NCBI RefSeq assembly: GCF_003234855.1
Contig: NZ_QKTO01000002.1
Coordinates: 186,001-250,000, forward strand
Length of the DNA stretch: 64,000 nt
Origin: Curtobacterium sp. MCBD17_032
GTDB taxonomy: Bacteria; Actinomycetota; Actinomycetes; Actinomycetales; Microbacteriaceae
Direction of reading: 5' to 3'
Each line of letters opens with the position of its first letter. The first letter of the stretch is position 1. The notes under the pieces are model-generated. The model saw nothing but the letters and a program-made list of their open reading frames with translations, had not been told where the DNA came from and did no database searches. This document shows positions 17,768 through 26,793 of the stretch, piece after piece. The position numbers were made by a program, and so were the translations under genes.

Positions 17768-19213
17768 GTGGAACTACGCGACTACATCACGGTGTTGCGC
17801 AAGGGATGGGTCCTCATCCTGGTGTTGGCACTGGTCGGAGTGGCCGCGGCAGCGGGCTTCTCACTGCTGAAGAAGCCGGTGTACTCCGCCTCCGCCCAGG
17901 TGTTCGTGTCGACGGAGACCTCGGGCAGCGCGAGTGACCTGGCCCAGGGCAACACCTTCACGCAGCAGCGCGTCCTGACCTACTCGAACCTGGTGTCCAC
18001 CCCGATCGTGCTCCTGCCGGTCATCTCGAAGCTCCAGCTCGACATGAACGCCGAGCAGCTCGCGACGATGGTGTCCGCGAGCGCACCGACGAGCACGACG
18101 CTCATCTCCATCAGCGTCAACGACACCGACCCGGTCCGGGCGGCGGACATCGCGAACGCGACCTCGCAGAGCCTCACCAACGTCGTCGAGGACATCGAGG
18201 CGACCGACGCCGAGGGCACGAGCAGCGTCAAGCTCACCCGCGTGAAGCAGGCCGACGTGCCGAGCGCCCCGGTCAGCCCGAACGTCCCGGTCAACGTGGC
18301 CCTCGGCCTGCTGGTCGGACTCGCGCTCGGCGTCGGCATCGCCGTCCTGCGCGAGACGCTCGACAACCGCGTCCGCACGGAGCAGGACGTCGAGAAGATC
18401 AGCGACAAGCCGGTCGTCGGCGGCATCGCCTTCGACAGCAAGGCCTCGGAGCGTCCGCTCATCGTGCAGGTCGACCCGCGCAGCCCGCGCGCCGAGTCCT
18501 TCCGCACGCTCCGCACGAACTTGCAGTTCCTGGACCTCGGGACCGGCTCGCGCACCTTCGTGATGACGTCCTCCGTGCAGTCCGAGGGCAAGAGCACCAC
18601 CGTGGCCAACCTGGCCATCGCGCTCGACAGCGCCGGGTTCCGCGTCATCCTCATCGACGCCGACCTCCGTCGCCCCCGCGTCGCCGAGTACATGGACGTC
18701 GACACGAACGCCGGTCTCACCGACGTGCTCATCGGCCGCGCCGAGCTCGAGGACGTCGCGCAGCCCTGGGGCCGCGGCAACCTCGTCGTCCTGCCGGCCG
18801 GTCAGATCCCGCCGAACCCGTCCGAGCTCCTCGGCTCGCGGGCGATGCAGGACCTCATCGAACGCCTCGAGAAGGAGTTCGACTACGTCCTGTTCGACGC
18901 CCCGCCGCTCCTGCCCGTCACCGACGCCGCGATCCTGTCGAAGAAGGCCTCCGGCGCGATCGTCGCCGTGGCCTCGGGCAAGACGCACAAGGGCCAGTTC
19001 GCCGCCGCCGTCTCGGCACTCGAGAACGTCGGTGCGCCGATCGCCGGGTTCGTCATCACGATGATGCCGGTCCGCGGCCCGGGCGCCTACGGCTACGGCC
19101 GGTACGGCTACGGGTACGGCTACGGCCTGGAAGCGGACGAGGACACACCGAAGGTCAAGCCGCCCAAGCGCGGCGGGAAGAAGCTCGGCGCACTGAGCCG
19201 CGCTGAGCGCTGA
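17768..19213 (+). CDS. Polysaccharide chain-length regulator / tyrosine autokinase (Wzz-BY-kinase fusion)
   Basis: A 481-residue fusion that controls polymerisation and export of exopolysaccharide. It has an N-terminal Wzz domain with membrane segments at about residues 12-30 and 173-196. The BY-kinase domain shows Walker A (QSEGKSTT, about 268-278), Walker A' (VILIDADLRRPRV, about 293) and Walker B (YVLFDAPPLLPVTDA, about 372). A tail with regularly spaced tyrosines (YGYGRYGYGYGYG, about 441-453) is the likely autophosphorylation cluster. In Gram-positives adaptor and kinase are often split (CapA/CapB); here they are one chain. GTG 17768 is preceded by GGGAAGG at eight bases. First gene of the EPS locus. 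Confidence 0.95.
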   Translation: MELRDYITVLRKGWVLILVLALVGVAAAAGFSLLKKPVYSASAQVFVSTETSGSASDLAQGNTFTQQRVLTYSNLVSTPIVLLPVISKLQLDMNAEQLATMVSASAPTSTTLISISVNDTDPVRAADIANATSQSLTNVVEDIEATDAEGTSSVKLTRVKQADVPSAPVSPNVPVNVALGLLVGLALGVGIAVLRETLDNRVRTEQDVEKISDKPVVGGIAFDSKASERPLIVQVDPRSPRAESFRTLRTNLQFLDLGTGSRTFVMTSSVQSEGKSTTVANLAIALDSAGFRVILIDADLRRPRVAEYMDVDTNAGLTDVLIGRAELEDVAQPWGRGNLVVLPAGQIPPNPSELLGSRAMQDLIERLEKEFDYVLFDAPPLLPVTDAAILSKKASGAIVAVASGKTHKGQFAAAVSALENVGAPIAGFVITMMPVRGPGAYGYGRYGYGYGYGLEADEDTPKVKPPKRGGKKLGALSRAER

Positions 19214-19229
19214 GACGAGGTCGGGGGAC

Positions 19230-20162
19230 ATGGACACTCGCCGGGGGACCCGAAACCTCGGTTCGTCGACCAGACGGACGACCCTGGTCTGGGTCGCCGT
19301 CGTGGTCGTCGTGCTGGTGGTCGTCGACATCGCGCTCGTCTTGCTCGCGCTCGGACGTACGGCGCCCAACGCCGGTGACCCGGCGGGACCCATCCCCACC
19401 TTCTCCAGCTCCCCGGACGCCAGCACCGATCCGACCCCCACTCCGACCGCGGCGGCCGCAGGCGACACGCGCCGCTTCCTGTCCGCGGTGGACGGCCAGG
19501 AGGCGTGGCGCGCGTCCGGCGAGACGTGCGGCGGTGCCGCACCCACCCTCGAACACACCGTGGACGGTGGAGCGACGTGGGTGCCGGTCGCGCTGGGACC
19601 GGACGTGTCGACGCTGATGGCGATCCGGGCCTCCAGTACGGACCTGGCGATCCTGGCGGGCATCGGTGCGGACTGCACTCCCACCGTCCGCACCAGCGCG
19701 GACGACGGCGCGACCTGGACGGACGGCGCTCCCGGCGCCGCCGGCGCCGGCATCTCGACGGCGGGCATCGTCACGACCGCCGGCGTCGTCGAGCCCCCGT
19801 GCAGCGAGCCGATCGAGGCGTACCAGGGGCAGCAGACCTCCGTCGTCGTCTGCGACGGCCAGGTCGAGTGGCGGTCCGGTGCCGGGGAGTGGGTCGACGT
19901 GCCGGTCGGCGGGGTCCGTGCGATGGCGGACAACGGCGACTCGTACCTGCTGGCCCGCGTCGGAGCGGAAGCCTGCGCCGGTGTCGAGATCGCCTCGATG
20001 ACTGCGATCGGCGTGACACCGGAGACCCCCACGACCGCCGTCGGCTGCGACGCCGACGCCGCGACGGCCGGCCCCGTCAGCCTCGACCGCGTCGGGCAGA
20101 GCATCTGGCTCTGGGCGGACGACACCGTCTCCGTCTCGGCGGACGGCGGCGTCACATGGTGA
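19230..20162 (+). CDS. Membrane-anchored Asp-box (BNR-like) protein in EPS locus, unknown function
   Basis: A 310-residue protein with a short basic cytoplasmic start and one membrane helix (about residues 18-42, LVWVAVVVVVLVVVDIALVL). A Ser/Thr/Pro linker and an extracellular part follow. The latter has three Asp-box motifs of the form SxDGGxTW: VDGGATW, SADDGATW and, at the very C-terminus, SADGGVTW. Asp-boxes occur between strands of beta-propellers such as sialidases and photosystem assembly factor YCF48-like proteins. Four or more cysteines could form disulfides. It is 16 bases after the autokinase gene and 4 before the priming transferase gene, so it is probably part of the EPS machine. 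No catalytic residues identified. Confidence 0.75.
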   Translation: MDTRRGTRNLGSSTRRTTLVWVAVVVVVLVVVDIALVLLALGRTAPNAGDPAGPIPTFSSSPDASTDPTPTPTAAAAGDTRRFLSAVDGQEAWRASGETCGGAAPTLEHTVDGGATWVPVALGPDVSTLMAIRASSTDLAILAGIGADCTPTVRTSADDGATWTDGAPGAAGAGISTAGIVTTAGVVEPPCSEPIEAYQGQQTSVVVCDGQVEWRSGAGEWVDVPVGGVRAMADNGDSYLLARVGAEACAGVEIASMTAIGVTPETPTTAVGCDADAATAGPVSLDRVGQSIWLWADDTVSVSADGGVTW

Positions 20163-20166
20163 CCGG

Positions 20167-21642
20167 GTGGCGACCATGACCGCGGGCGCGCTGCGGGTCT
20201 CCGCGTCGACGGGCTCCACCGAGGAGTGGAGCCGGTCCTACTCGCGCCGCGTCCTGGTCACTGATCTCCTGGCACTGTTCTGGGTCGTCTTCGGCGTGCA
20301 GATCGCCTGGCTCGGGCTCGACTCGAACCTGGCGACGAACACCGCCGACCTGCGTCTCAGCTACACCGGCATCTCCATCGTCGTCATCGCCGTGTGGATG
20401 AGCGCCCTCGCGCTGTACGACACCCGCGGACACCGCGTCATCGGCGTCGGCAGCACCGAGTACCGCCTCGTCGCGGACTCGAGCGTGCGGGTGTTCGGCT
20501 TCCTCGCGATCGCCGCCTACCTGCTGCACGTGGACCTGGCCCGCGGCTACATCCTCATCGCGTTCCCGGTCGGCATCCTCGTCCTGCTGCTGTCGCGGTG
20601 GATGTGGCGCCAGTGGCTCGTCGCCGAGCGGAAGCGCGGCAACTACTCCGCCAAGGTGCTGCTGATCGGGTCGACCAGCAGCGTCCTGCACCTCGCACGC
20701 GAGCTCGGCCGGACGCCCGAGGCCGGCTACCGCGTCGTCGGCGCCGCCGTCTCGACAGGGACCCGCGGTGTCCTACCCGGCTCCACCGTGCAGAGCTACG
20801 GCGGGTTCGACGACCTGGCCGAGGCCCTCGCGGAAACAGGGGCGGACACCGTCGTCATCACGAGTGCCGACGACCTGCCGCCCGAACGCGTCCGGCAGCT
20901 CAGCTGGTCCCTCGAGCCCGGCCGGCAGCACCTGGTCGTCGCGCCGAGCCTGACCGACATCGGCGGTCCACGCATCCACACCCGCCCGGTGCAGGGCCTG
21001 CCGCTCATCCACGTCGAGACCCCGACCTACTCGGGCCGGAAGCTCTACACGAAGCGGGCGTTCGACCTGATCGGATCGACGGCGCTCATCATCGTGCTGT
21101 CGCCGGTCCTGCTCGTCCTGGCCCTGATGGTGAAGCTGACGTCGCCCGGGCCGGTCTTCTTCCGGCAGGAGCGCGTCGGGCTCGATGGCGCCACGTTCCG
21201 CATGATCAAGTTCCGGTCGATGGTCGTGGACGCTGAAGCCCGGCTGCAGGAGCTCAGCCAGCTCGATCGCGCCGAGGGCAACGACGTGCTGTTCAAGATG
21301 AAGAACGACCCCCGGGTGACCCGGGTCGGGGGGTTCATGCGGCGGTACAGCTTGGACGAGATCCCGCAATTGGCCAATGTCATCCGCGGGGACATGTCGC
21401 TGGTGGGCCCGCGGCCACCACTGCGACGTGAGGTCGAACGGTACGACGCGCACGTGCATCGACGTTTCCTAGTCAAACCCGGGCTCACTGGCCTCTGGCA
21501 GGTGAGCGGACGGTCTGACCTCTCCTGGGAAGATTCGGTCCGTCTTGACTTGTTCTACGTGGAGAACTGGTCGATGGTCGGCGACCTGCTCATCCTCTGG
21601 AAGACGTTCAGAGCCGTTACCGCGAGCCGAGGGGCGTACTGA
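20167..21642 (+). CDS. Exopolysaccharide priming polyprenyl-phosphate sugar-1-phosphate transferase
   Basis: A 491-residue initiating transferase (WbaP/CpsE/EpsL group). It has N-terminal membrane helices, a central CoA-binding-like Rossmann region (KVLLIGSTSSVLHLARELG) and a C-terminal bacterial sugar transferase domain. The latter includes KRAFDLIGSTALIIVLSPVL, FFRQERVGLDGATFRMIKFRSM, FKMKNDPRVTRVG, MRRYSLDEIPQL and GDMSLVGPRPP. It should transfer a hexose-1-phosphate to undecaprenyl phosphate, the first step of repeat-unit assembly. GTG 20167 is used; ATG 20176 is close by. Base composition changes in its last third (about 21350), suggesting a recombination junction. Confidence 0.95.
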   Translation: MATMTAGALRVSASTGSTEEWSRSYSRRVLVTDLLALFWVVFGVQIAWLGLDSNLATNTADLRLSYTGISIVVIAVWMSALALYDTRGHRVIGVGSTEYRLVADSSVRVFGFLAIAAYLLHVDLARGYILIAFPVGILVLLLSRWMWRQWLVAERKRGNYSAKVLLIGSTSSVLHLARELGRTPEAGYRVVGAAVSTGTRGVLPGSTVQSYGGFDDLAEALAETGADTVVITSADDLPPERVRQLSWSLEPGRQHLVVAPSLTDIGGPRIHTRPVQGLPLIHVETPTYSGRKLYTKRAFDLIGSTALIIVLSPVLLVLALMVKLTSPGPVFFRQERVGLDGATFRMIKFRSMVVDAEARLQELSQLDRAEGNDVLFKMKNDPRVTRVGGFMRRYSLDEIPQLANVIRGDMSLVGPRPPLRREVERYDAHVHRRFLVKPGLTGLWQVSGRSDLSWEDSVRLDLFYVENWSMVGDLLILWKTFRAVTASRGAY

Positions 21643-22434
21643 ATGAACGACCGACATTCCGGCGATCAGGGAACTGCGAGAGCCGAACTCCTCGGACTTC
21701 CTCGTGTCCGAGTGGCGGGCGTCTCGCTCGTAGCAAGGCCGGCACAAGAAGTTCTGGAACGTGTACGACTCGTCGCCGCGACGCTGCGTGACAGCGGGGT
21801 CCCGGTGCACTTCGTGAACGCCTACACCGTGTCACTCACGGAGAACAGGACGTACCTCGAGCTGTTCCAACACGGCAGTGTGAATGTCGCTGACGGGACT
21901 CCTCTCGCGTGGCTCGCGCGGCGCAAATCCGATCATGTCGCTCACATGCGCGGGCCGGACGCTTTCCGCGCGCTGCTCGATTCAGCGCCCGACACAGGCA
22001 TGCGCCACTTCCTGCTGGGTGGTACGGAGAAGTCCCTTGCGCGCCTCCAGTCGACGATCGCCACGAGATACCCGCAGGCGTCGGTCGTCGGGAGCTTTAG
22101 TCCGCCGTTCCGTCCGCTCGAGCCGGCCGATCACCAGGAGATCGACGTGATGCTGAAGCGGACCAGGGCAAACGTGGTCTGGGTAGGGATCGGCACTCCG
22201 AAGCAGGACTACGAGGTCGCCCGCATTGCTGCCAGTCACCCGGCCGTCGTTCTCGCGGTCGGTGCTGCCTTCAACTTTGTGTCGGGTGACGTGGTCGAAG
22301 CGCCGGTTTTCTGGCGCCGGACTGGCCTGGAGTGGGCTTACCGCTTCGGGCGGGAGCCACGCCGTCTTTGGCGGCGTTATGTGTTCGGTAATCTGCGCTT
22401 CGTCATCCTCGCCCTCCGGAGGCATCGTGGCTGA
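21643..22434 (+). CDS. WecG/TagA/CpsF family glycosyltransferase (GT26)
   Basis: 263 residues. Family signatures are NAYTVSLTENRTYLELF, VNVADGTPLAWLARRK (with the conserved catalytic Asp), RGPDAFRALL, HFLLGGTEKSLARLQ and NVVWVGIGTPKQDYEV. These enzymes add the second sugar (often an N-acetylhexosamine derivative) to the lipid-linked first sugar, so it probably acts directly after the priming transferase. The ATG follows the previous stop without a gap. First gene of the lower-GC part of the locus. Confidence 0.92.
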   Translation: MNDRHSGDQGTARAELLGLPRVRVAGVSLVARPAQEVLERVRLVAATLRDSGVPVHFVNAYTVSLTENRTYLELFQHGSVNVADGTPLAWLARRKSDHVAHMRGPDAFRALLDSAPDTGMRHFLLGGTEKSLARLQSTIATRYPQASVVGSFSPPFRPLEPADHQEIDVMLKRTRANVVWVGIGTPKQDYEVARIAASHPAVVLAVGAAFNFVSGDVVEAPVFWRRTGLEWAYRFGREPRRLWRRYVFGNLRFVILALRRHRG

Positions 22435-23530
22435 GCGGTCGACAGTTGACGTGATCGCGATCAGTCAACTTCCTCCTCCCGTGCACGGCTCCACGATCAT
22501 GACCCGTACCTTCCTCGAGTCGTGTGACAAATTGGGCCTGGTCACGTCCCTCGTGGATCGTCGCTTCAGCACCTCGGTCGGCGAGATCGGCGAGACGAGC
22601 CTGCGGAAGCTCTTCGCCGCGTTCTCGCTCTTCACGCGACTCTGGCGTGCCCTCGATCGGCATCGTGCTGCGTCCGTCGTCTTCTTCACCACCAACCGAC
22701 CGCCCTCGTTCTGGATGGACGTGCTGCTGAGCCTCCTGCTCAGGGCAAAGCGGCGGGACTACATCGCGTACGTGCACACTTCCGGGTACTCGGAACTCGC
22801 CGCCATGGGAAGGCTCCAGGCGCGCGGGGTGCGGGCGATGCTCGCTGGAGCGCGGTCCGTCGTGGTTCTCGGAGAGTCCATGAAGGACGACGTGCGTGGG
22901 TTCAACGACGTCATTCAGGTCATCCCCAACACCGTCGGGACGGTAGAACCCGCGGGCACCCAAGTGCACGAAAGCCCGCAGCTGGTCTACGTGTCGAACC
23001 TCATCCCGGGCAAGGGTGCGGAGGACTTCATGAGGATTGCCGATCGGTGCCTCACCGAGGTGCCGACTGCCCGCGCTGTCGTGATCGGTGGGACCTCGTC
23101 GCCGGAGTACACGAACGATCTCCGGGCGATGCTTAGTCCTGATTCCCAGGCCAGAGTGCGTTTTGCCGGACCGCTGTTCGATGCGGAGCGGGACGACGTC
23201 GTAGCCGCCTCCTCGGTGCTGGTCTTCCCGAGTAGTTACCGGTTCGAAGCTCAGCCACTCACCTTGCTGGAGGGGCTCCGTCTCGCAGTGCCCGTGGTCG
23301 CCTACGATGTGGGCGGGATCAAGGACATTGTGGCTGACGGCGTCAACGGGTACCTCGTGACGAAGAATGACTGGCTTGCGTCATCCGATCGTTGCCTCGC
23401 GGTACTGCGGTCTGCCGACCTGCGGCGGCACCTCAGCGCCGGGGCGCGCCAGACGTTCGACAAGCGGTTCAGTCTGGTCGGGTATCGACGAGCGTGGCAG
23501 TCTCTCTTGTCGGGACGTGCTCCGGAATGA
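22427..23530 (+). CDS. Glycosyltransferase family 4
   Basis: 367 residues with a GT-B fold: N-terminal SQLPPPVHGSTIMTRTF (Gly-rich acceptor-side loop) and a C-terminal nucleotide-sugar half with LVYVSNLIPGKGAEDFMRIA and SSYRFEAQPLTLLEGLRLAVPVVAYDVGGIKDIV, the typical E(x7)E region. GTG 22427 is chosen: GGAGG stands just upstream and it overlaps the preceding stop by eight bases; the longer frame only reads antisense-like sequence. Sugar specificity cannot be read from sequence. Confidence 0.9.
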   Translation: MAERSTVDVIAISQLPPPVHGSTIMTRTFLESCDKLGLVTSLVDRRFSTSVGEIGETSLRKLFAAFSLFTRLWRALDRHRAASVVFFTTNRPPSFWMDVLLSLLLRAKRRDYIAYVHTSGYSELAAMGRLQARGVRAMLAGARSVVVLGESMKDDVRGFNDVIQVIPNTVGTVEPAGTQVHESPQLVYVSNLIPGKGAEDFMRIADRCLTEVPTARAVVIGGTSSPEYTNDLRAMLSPDSQARVRFAGPLFDAERDDVVAASSVLVFPSSYRFEAQPLTLLEGLRLAVPVVAYDVGGIKDIVADGVNGYLVTKNDWLASSDRCLAVLRSADLRRHLSAGARQTFDKRFSLVGYRRAWQSLLSGRAPE

Positions 23531-24636
23531 CAGGTCGAAGATTCGCGATCGTCCAGGAGTACGTGCCGGCCTACCGTGTTCCCCTCTTCGCAGCGATGGC
23601 GGCGGCGGCGGCGGCCGACGGGGACGAGTTGGTGGTGTTTGCAGGGGAACCTGCCGGCGATCTGGCGCGGCGCAACGACGGCGCGGGGCCGCAGCCATGG
23701 CTCCGCCGAATCCGGCAAAGAGAGTTCAAGATCCTGGGTCGGCGGCTCACGCTCCGCGTGCTTCCTCCAGCGGTGCGCCGCTCCGACCTCATCGTCGTCG
23801 AGCAGGCCCGCCGGAACCTCGACGTCCCGTTGCTCCTCGCATGGCCTTGGACTGCCAAGAAGGTTGCGATGTGGGGTCATGGCTCGGACGTGGTGAAGAC
23901 GCCGTCCCTCCTGGAACGCGCGTACAGCGTCGCGCTACTGCGACGAGCTGCGTGGTTCTTCGCCTACACGGAGTCAGGGGTGAAGTGGGCGACGCGGGTC
24001 GGCATCGACCATTCGAAGACGACTGTGTTGCGCAACAGCATCGACGCCGAGCGGCTTCGCCGAGACCTCGACGCGGTCCGTCTTTCCATCGTCCCCGACT
24101 GTTTTCAGGCACTGTTCATCGGTGGCCTCGACGCAAGCAAGCGTGTCGGGGAACTGATCGAGATAGCGACGCAGGTCCACGAGATCGAGCCCGGCTTCCG
24201 GCTCGTGGTGGCAGGAGATGGCGAACTGCGTGCTGATGTCTCAGCAGCGCACGACCGGTACAGCTGGCTCGAGTACCGCGGCCCGCTGTCGGGCGAAGAC
24301 AAAGCGCGCGCACTCCTCGAGAGCGATGTGCTCCTACTCCCGGGTCGGGTCGGGCTGGTGGCGGTCGACAGTCTGGTGGCGGGGCGGCCGATCGTCACAC
24401 TGTCCTCGTCCCTGCACGCTCCTGAGTACGGGTACCTGGAGCCCGGCGAGACGTGCTTGACGGCGTCGTCCGTAGAAGAGGCGGTAATGCAGACGGTCGA
24501 ACTCCTGAGGGATCGGGCCGCGCTGGAAGCGATGCAGGAACGATGCCGAGCGGCAGCCGTGGATTTCTCGGTGGAGCAGATGGCCCGTCGATTCCGCTCC
24601 GGTATGAAACAAGCAATCGAGGACTCCGATGACTAA
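23527..24636 (+). CDS. Glycosyltransferase family 4 (putative)
   Basis: 369 residues starting at an ATGA overlap with the previous gene. The N-terminus RRFAIVQEYVPAYRVPLFAAM and the middle part IDHSKTTVLRNSIDAERL suit a GT-B enzyme. FIGGLDASKRVGELIEIATQV, LLPGRVGLVAVDSLVAGRPIVTLSSS and EYGYLEPGETCLT form the donor-binding half. The usual EAxxxGxPV motif is altered to DSLVAGRPIV, as in some WbnK/PelF-like members. It acts within EPS repeat-unit assembly; the sugar is unknown. Confidence 0.87.
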   Translation: MTGRRFAIVQEYVPAYRVPLFAAMAAAAAADGDELVVFAGEPAGDLARRNDGAGPQPWLRRIRQREFKILGRRLTLRVLPPAVRRSDLIVVEQARRNLDVPLLLAWPWTAKKVAMWGHGSDVVKTPSLLERAYSVALLRRAAWFFAYTESGVKWATRVGIDHSKTTVLRNSIDAERLRRDLDAVRLSIVPDCFQALFIGGLDASKRVGELIEIATQVHEIEPGFRLVVAGDGELRADVSAAHDRYSWLEYRGPLSGEDKARALLESDVLLLPGRVGLVAVDSLVAGRPIVTLSSSLHAPEYGYLEPGETCLTASSVEEAVMQTVELLRDRAALEAMQERCRAAAVDFSVEQMARRFRSGMKQAIEDSDD

Positions 24637-25495
24637 GTTGCACGTGATCGTGGCGAGTCACAACCGCGAAGCCACCACGGTTCGGGCGTTGCGCTCTTTG
24701 AAAGTGGCGACGGCACAAGCGGACGTCGACTTCGACGTCACCCTGTTCGACGACGGATCGAGTGATGGCACGATCGCTGGTGCTTCCAACGTCGTCGAGC
24801 AACTGCATGTCCTTCGGGGGGACGGATCCGCCTTCTGGGCGAAATCGATGGCGACCGCCGAGCAGAAGGTCCTGACGCGAACTGACGTACAACCCGCGGA
24901 CTGGCTCATGTGGTTCAACGATGACGTGGAGCTGACGCCGTCAGGCTTGCGGGATCTGCTGCACTCGTCAAAGACACTCGCTCCCGGCGTCATCGTGGGG
25001 AGCACCATCGACCCGACGAGCGGCGCGTTGACCTACGGTGGCCTCCGCCGTAGTGGAGTTCATCCGTTGGCATTCGATCTCGTAGCGCCACCGAGCGTCA
25101 CGGAAGAGGCAATCCGTGTCGACGCCTTCAATGGCAATGTCGTGCTCATGCCGGTGCACGTTGCACGGTCGGTCGGTCCGATCGACGGGGGCTTCAGTCA
25201 CGCCTTCGCCGATGTCGATTACGGCATGAGAGCTTCGTCGAGCGGCGTTCCCGTCTGGGTCGCTGGCGGAGCGGTCGGGCTTTGCAGCAGGAACGCGGCG
25301 GTGGCTCATTCGTCGCTCGCGGCGGCCTGGCGCGCCTACGTCGGGAAGAAGGGCGCTGGGAACCCACGGTCTCTCCTGCGCTACCTCCGACGGCATCAGC
25401 CGAGATCTTGGTGGTTTTTCTTTGCTTCGTCGTACGCGTTGTGGTGGGTGCGCAACCTGCGTGGGGCGCTCTCCGCTGGGAGGCCGGTCCGATGA
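24629..25495 (+). CDS. Glycosyltransferase family 2
   Basis: 288 residues with a GT-A fold: HVIVASHNREATTVRALRSL, VTLFDDGSSDGT, WAKSMATAEQ and metal-binding LMWFNDDVELTPSGL (DxD-type NDD). An acceptor-side FNGNVVLMPVHVARSVGPID and FADVDYGMRASSSG follow, as in rhamnosyltransferase-like GT2 enzymes. A hydrophobic C-terminal stretch (WWFFFASSYALWWVRNL) may attach it to the membrane. It overlaps the previous gene by eight bases and the next by four. Confidence 0.9.
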   Translation: MTKLHVIVASHNREATTVRALRSLKVATAQADVDFDVTLFDDGSSDGTIAGASNVVEQLHVLRGDGSAFWAKSMATAEQKVLTRTDVQPADWLMWFNDDVELTPSGLRDLLHSSKTLAPGVIVGSTIDPTSGALTYGGLRRSGVHPLAFDLVAPPSVTEEAIRVDAFNGNVVLMPVHVARSVGPIDGGFSHAFADVDYGMRASSSGVPVWVAGGAVGLCSRNAAVAHSSLAAAWRAYVGKKGAGNPRSLLRYLRRHQPRSWWFFFASSYALWWVRNLRGALSAGRPVR

Positions 25496-26793
25496 CGACA
25501 TTGCTTCTGCTGCTCGTCGGCGCCATCGTCATCGCGTTGCTGGTCGGGTTCGTTCGTTTGAATCCGCGGCTCGTGTTCTGGGCCGTGTCGCTCTACGCCC
25601 TGACCGCGTGGGAATTCCCCAACTTCGGAACGATCGGGACGTTCGGCGGGACGACGATCACTGTCGGCGACATCTTGGCCGTCGCTTTGTTCATCGCAGC
25701 AACGATTGACTCCCGCAAGGCGTTGTCGCGGCTCTCTCCGCTCGTCGTGTTCGCGAGCGTTCTCCTGCTCGTACTGCTCGCGGTGTCGCTCGCCCGTGGC
25801 ATATCGCAGTACGGTCTCGGCCTTGCAGTCAACGAGGCACGGGGTTTCCTCTACGTGATGGGGATCGTCTTCTGGGGGGTGACCCGGGAGTGGGCGCACG
25901 AAGACGTCGTGTGGGCCGAGAAGTACTTCGTCGTCGTTCAAGGCGTGGGTCTCTGTCTTGTCGCGGCCTACCACGCTGCGCGCTACGGCCTGGGCGGCAC
26001 CGACGACTTCGTGGCCGTCAGCGGGGAACTCAGCCAGACGGGGCGCCCGCTGGTCTCATCACAGGCCTTCCTCCTCGTCCTCTGCGCGGTGCTCGCGCTC
26101 CGGCTTTGGAACCGCACCAATCAGCAGCGGTACGTGTTCTTGTCCGCGATCTTCATGCTGGTCGTGGCGGTGAGCCAGCAGCGCACGGTGTGGTTGACCA
26201 TGATTGCTCTGGCGCTCGTTCTCGTGTGGCGCGCACCCCGCGCGCTTCGGCAGAAGATCATCCCGTTCGCCGCAACAGTCCTCGTGATCGGTCTCGCCAT
26301 AGCGGTCAGTCGCGCAGCGAACAGCAACCTCGTCGCCGAGTTCGTGGGCTCCGCCTCGAACACCGGGACGTACGATGCGCGGCTCACCAGTTGGATCGGT
26401 CTCGTCGTGCAGTCCCTGGGCGGCGGACCACTGAGCGTCCTGTTCGGCATGCCTTTCGGTCATGGATTCGGTCGTTTCGAGGGCGTCGGACGCTGGGTGG
26501 TCTTCGCGCCGCACAACTGGTATGTCACGGTGTACCTGCGCGAGGGACTCATCGGCCTCCTCGCTTTGCTTGCCATCATCGTGCCGCGCGTGTTCGAAGG
26601 CCTTCGCCCTGGCCGAGACGTCTTCGTCGCATGCATCCTCGTATGCTTCCTCGTGTACGGCTGGACCTACTCGTGGCAGTGGTGGACCTGCGTACCGCTG
26701 GCCTTCGCGTTCCTCGATAGGAAGTTCCCGCGCTATGACATGGAAGCGGCGAACCCGCGCCTGGACGATGCTCGCCTGCGGGTGAGCCACTGA
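25492..26793 (+). CDS. O-antigen polymerase/ligase-like membrane protein (Wzy role)
   Basis: 433 residues and about eleven membrane helices. It has a long extracellular loop containing SRAANSNLVAEFVGSASNTGTYDARL and GMPFGHGFGRFEGVGRWVVFAPHNWYVTVYLREGL, the hydrophilic loop with the HN(W/x) pattern typical of Wzy/WaaL proteins. SQQRTVWLTMIALALVL is also typical. It should join lipid-linked repeat units outside the membrane. ATG 25492 overlaps the previous stop; the longer upstream frame reads through the GT2 gene in another frame. Confidence 0.87.
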   Translation: MTTLLLLLVGAIVIALLVGFVRLNPRLVFWAVSLYALTAWEFPNFGTIGTFGGTTITVGDILAVALFIAATIDSRKALSRLSPLVVFASVLLLVLLAVSLARGISQYGLGLAVNEARGFLYVMGIVFWGVTREWAHEDVVWAEKYFVVVQGVGLCLVAAYHAARYGLGGTDDFVAVSGELSQTGRPLVSSQAFLLVLCAVLALRLWNRTNQQRYVFLSAIFMLVVAVSQQRTVWLTMIALALVLVWRAPRALRQKIIPFAATVLVIGLAIAVSRAANSNLVAEFVGSASNTGTYDARLTSWIGLVVQSLGGGPLSVLFGMPFGHGFGRFEGVGRWVVFAPHNWYVTVYLREGLIGLLALLAIIVPRVFEGLRPGRDVFVACILVCFLVYGWTYSWQWWTCVPLAFAFLDRKFPRYDMEAANPRLDDARLRVSH

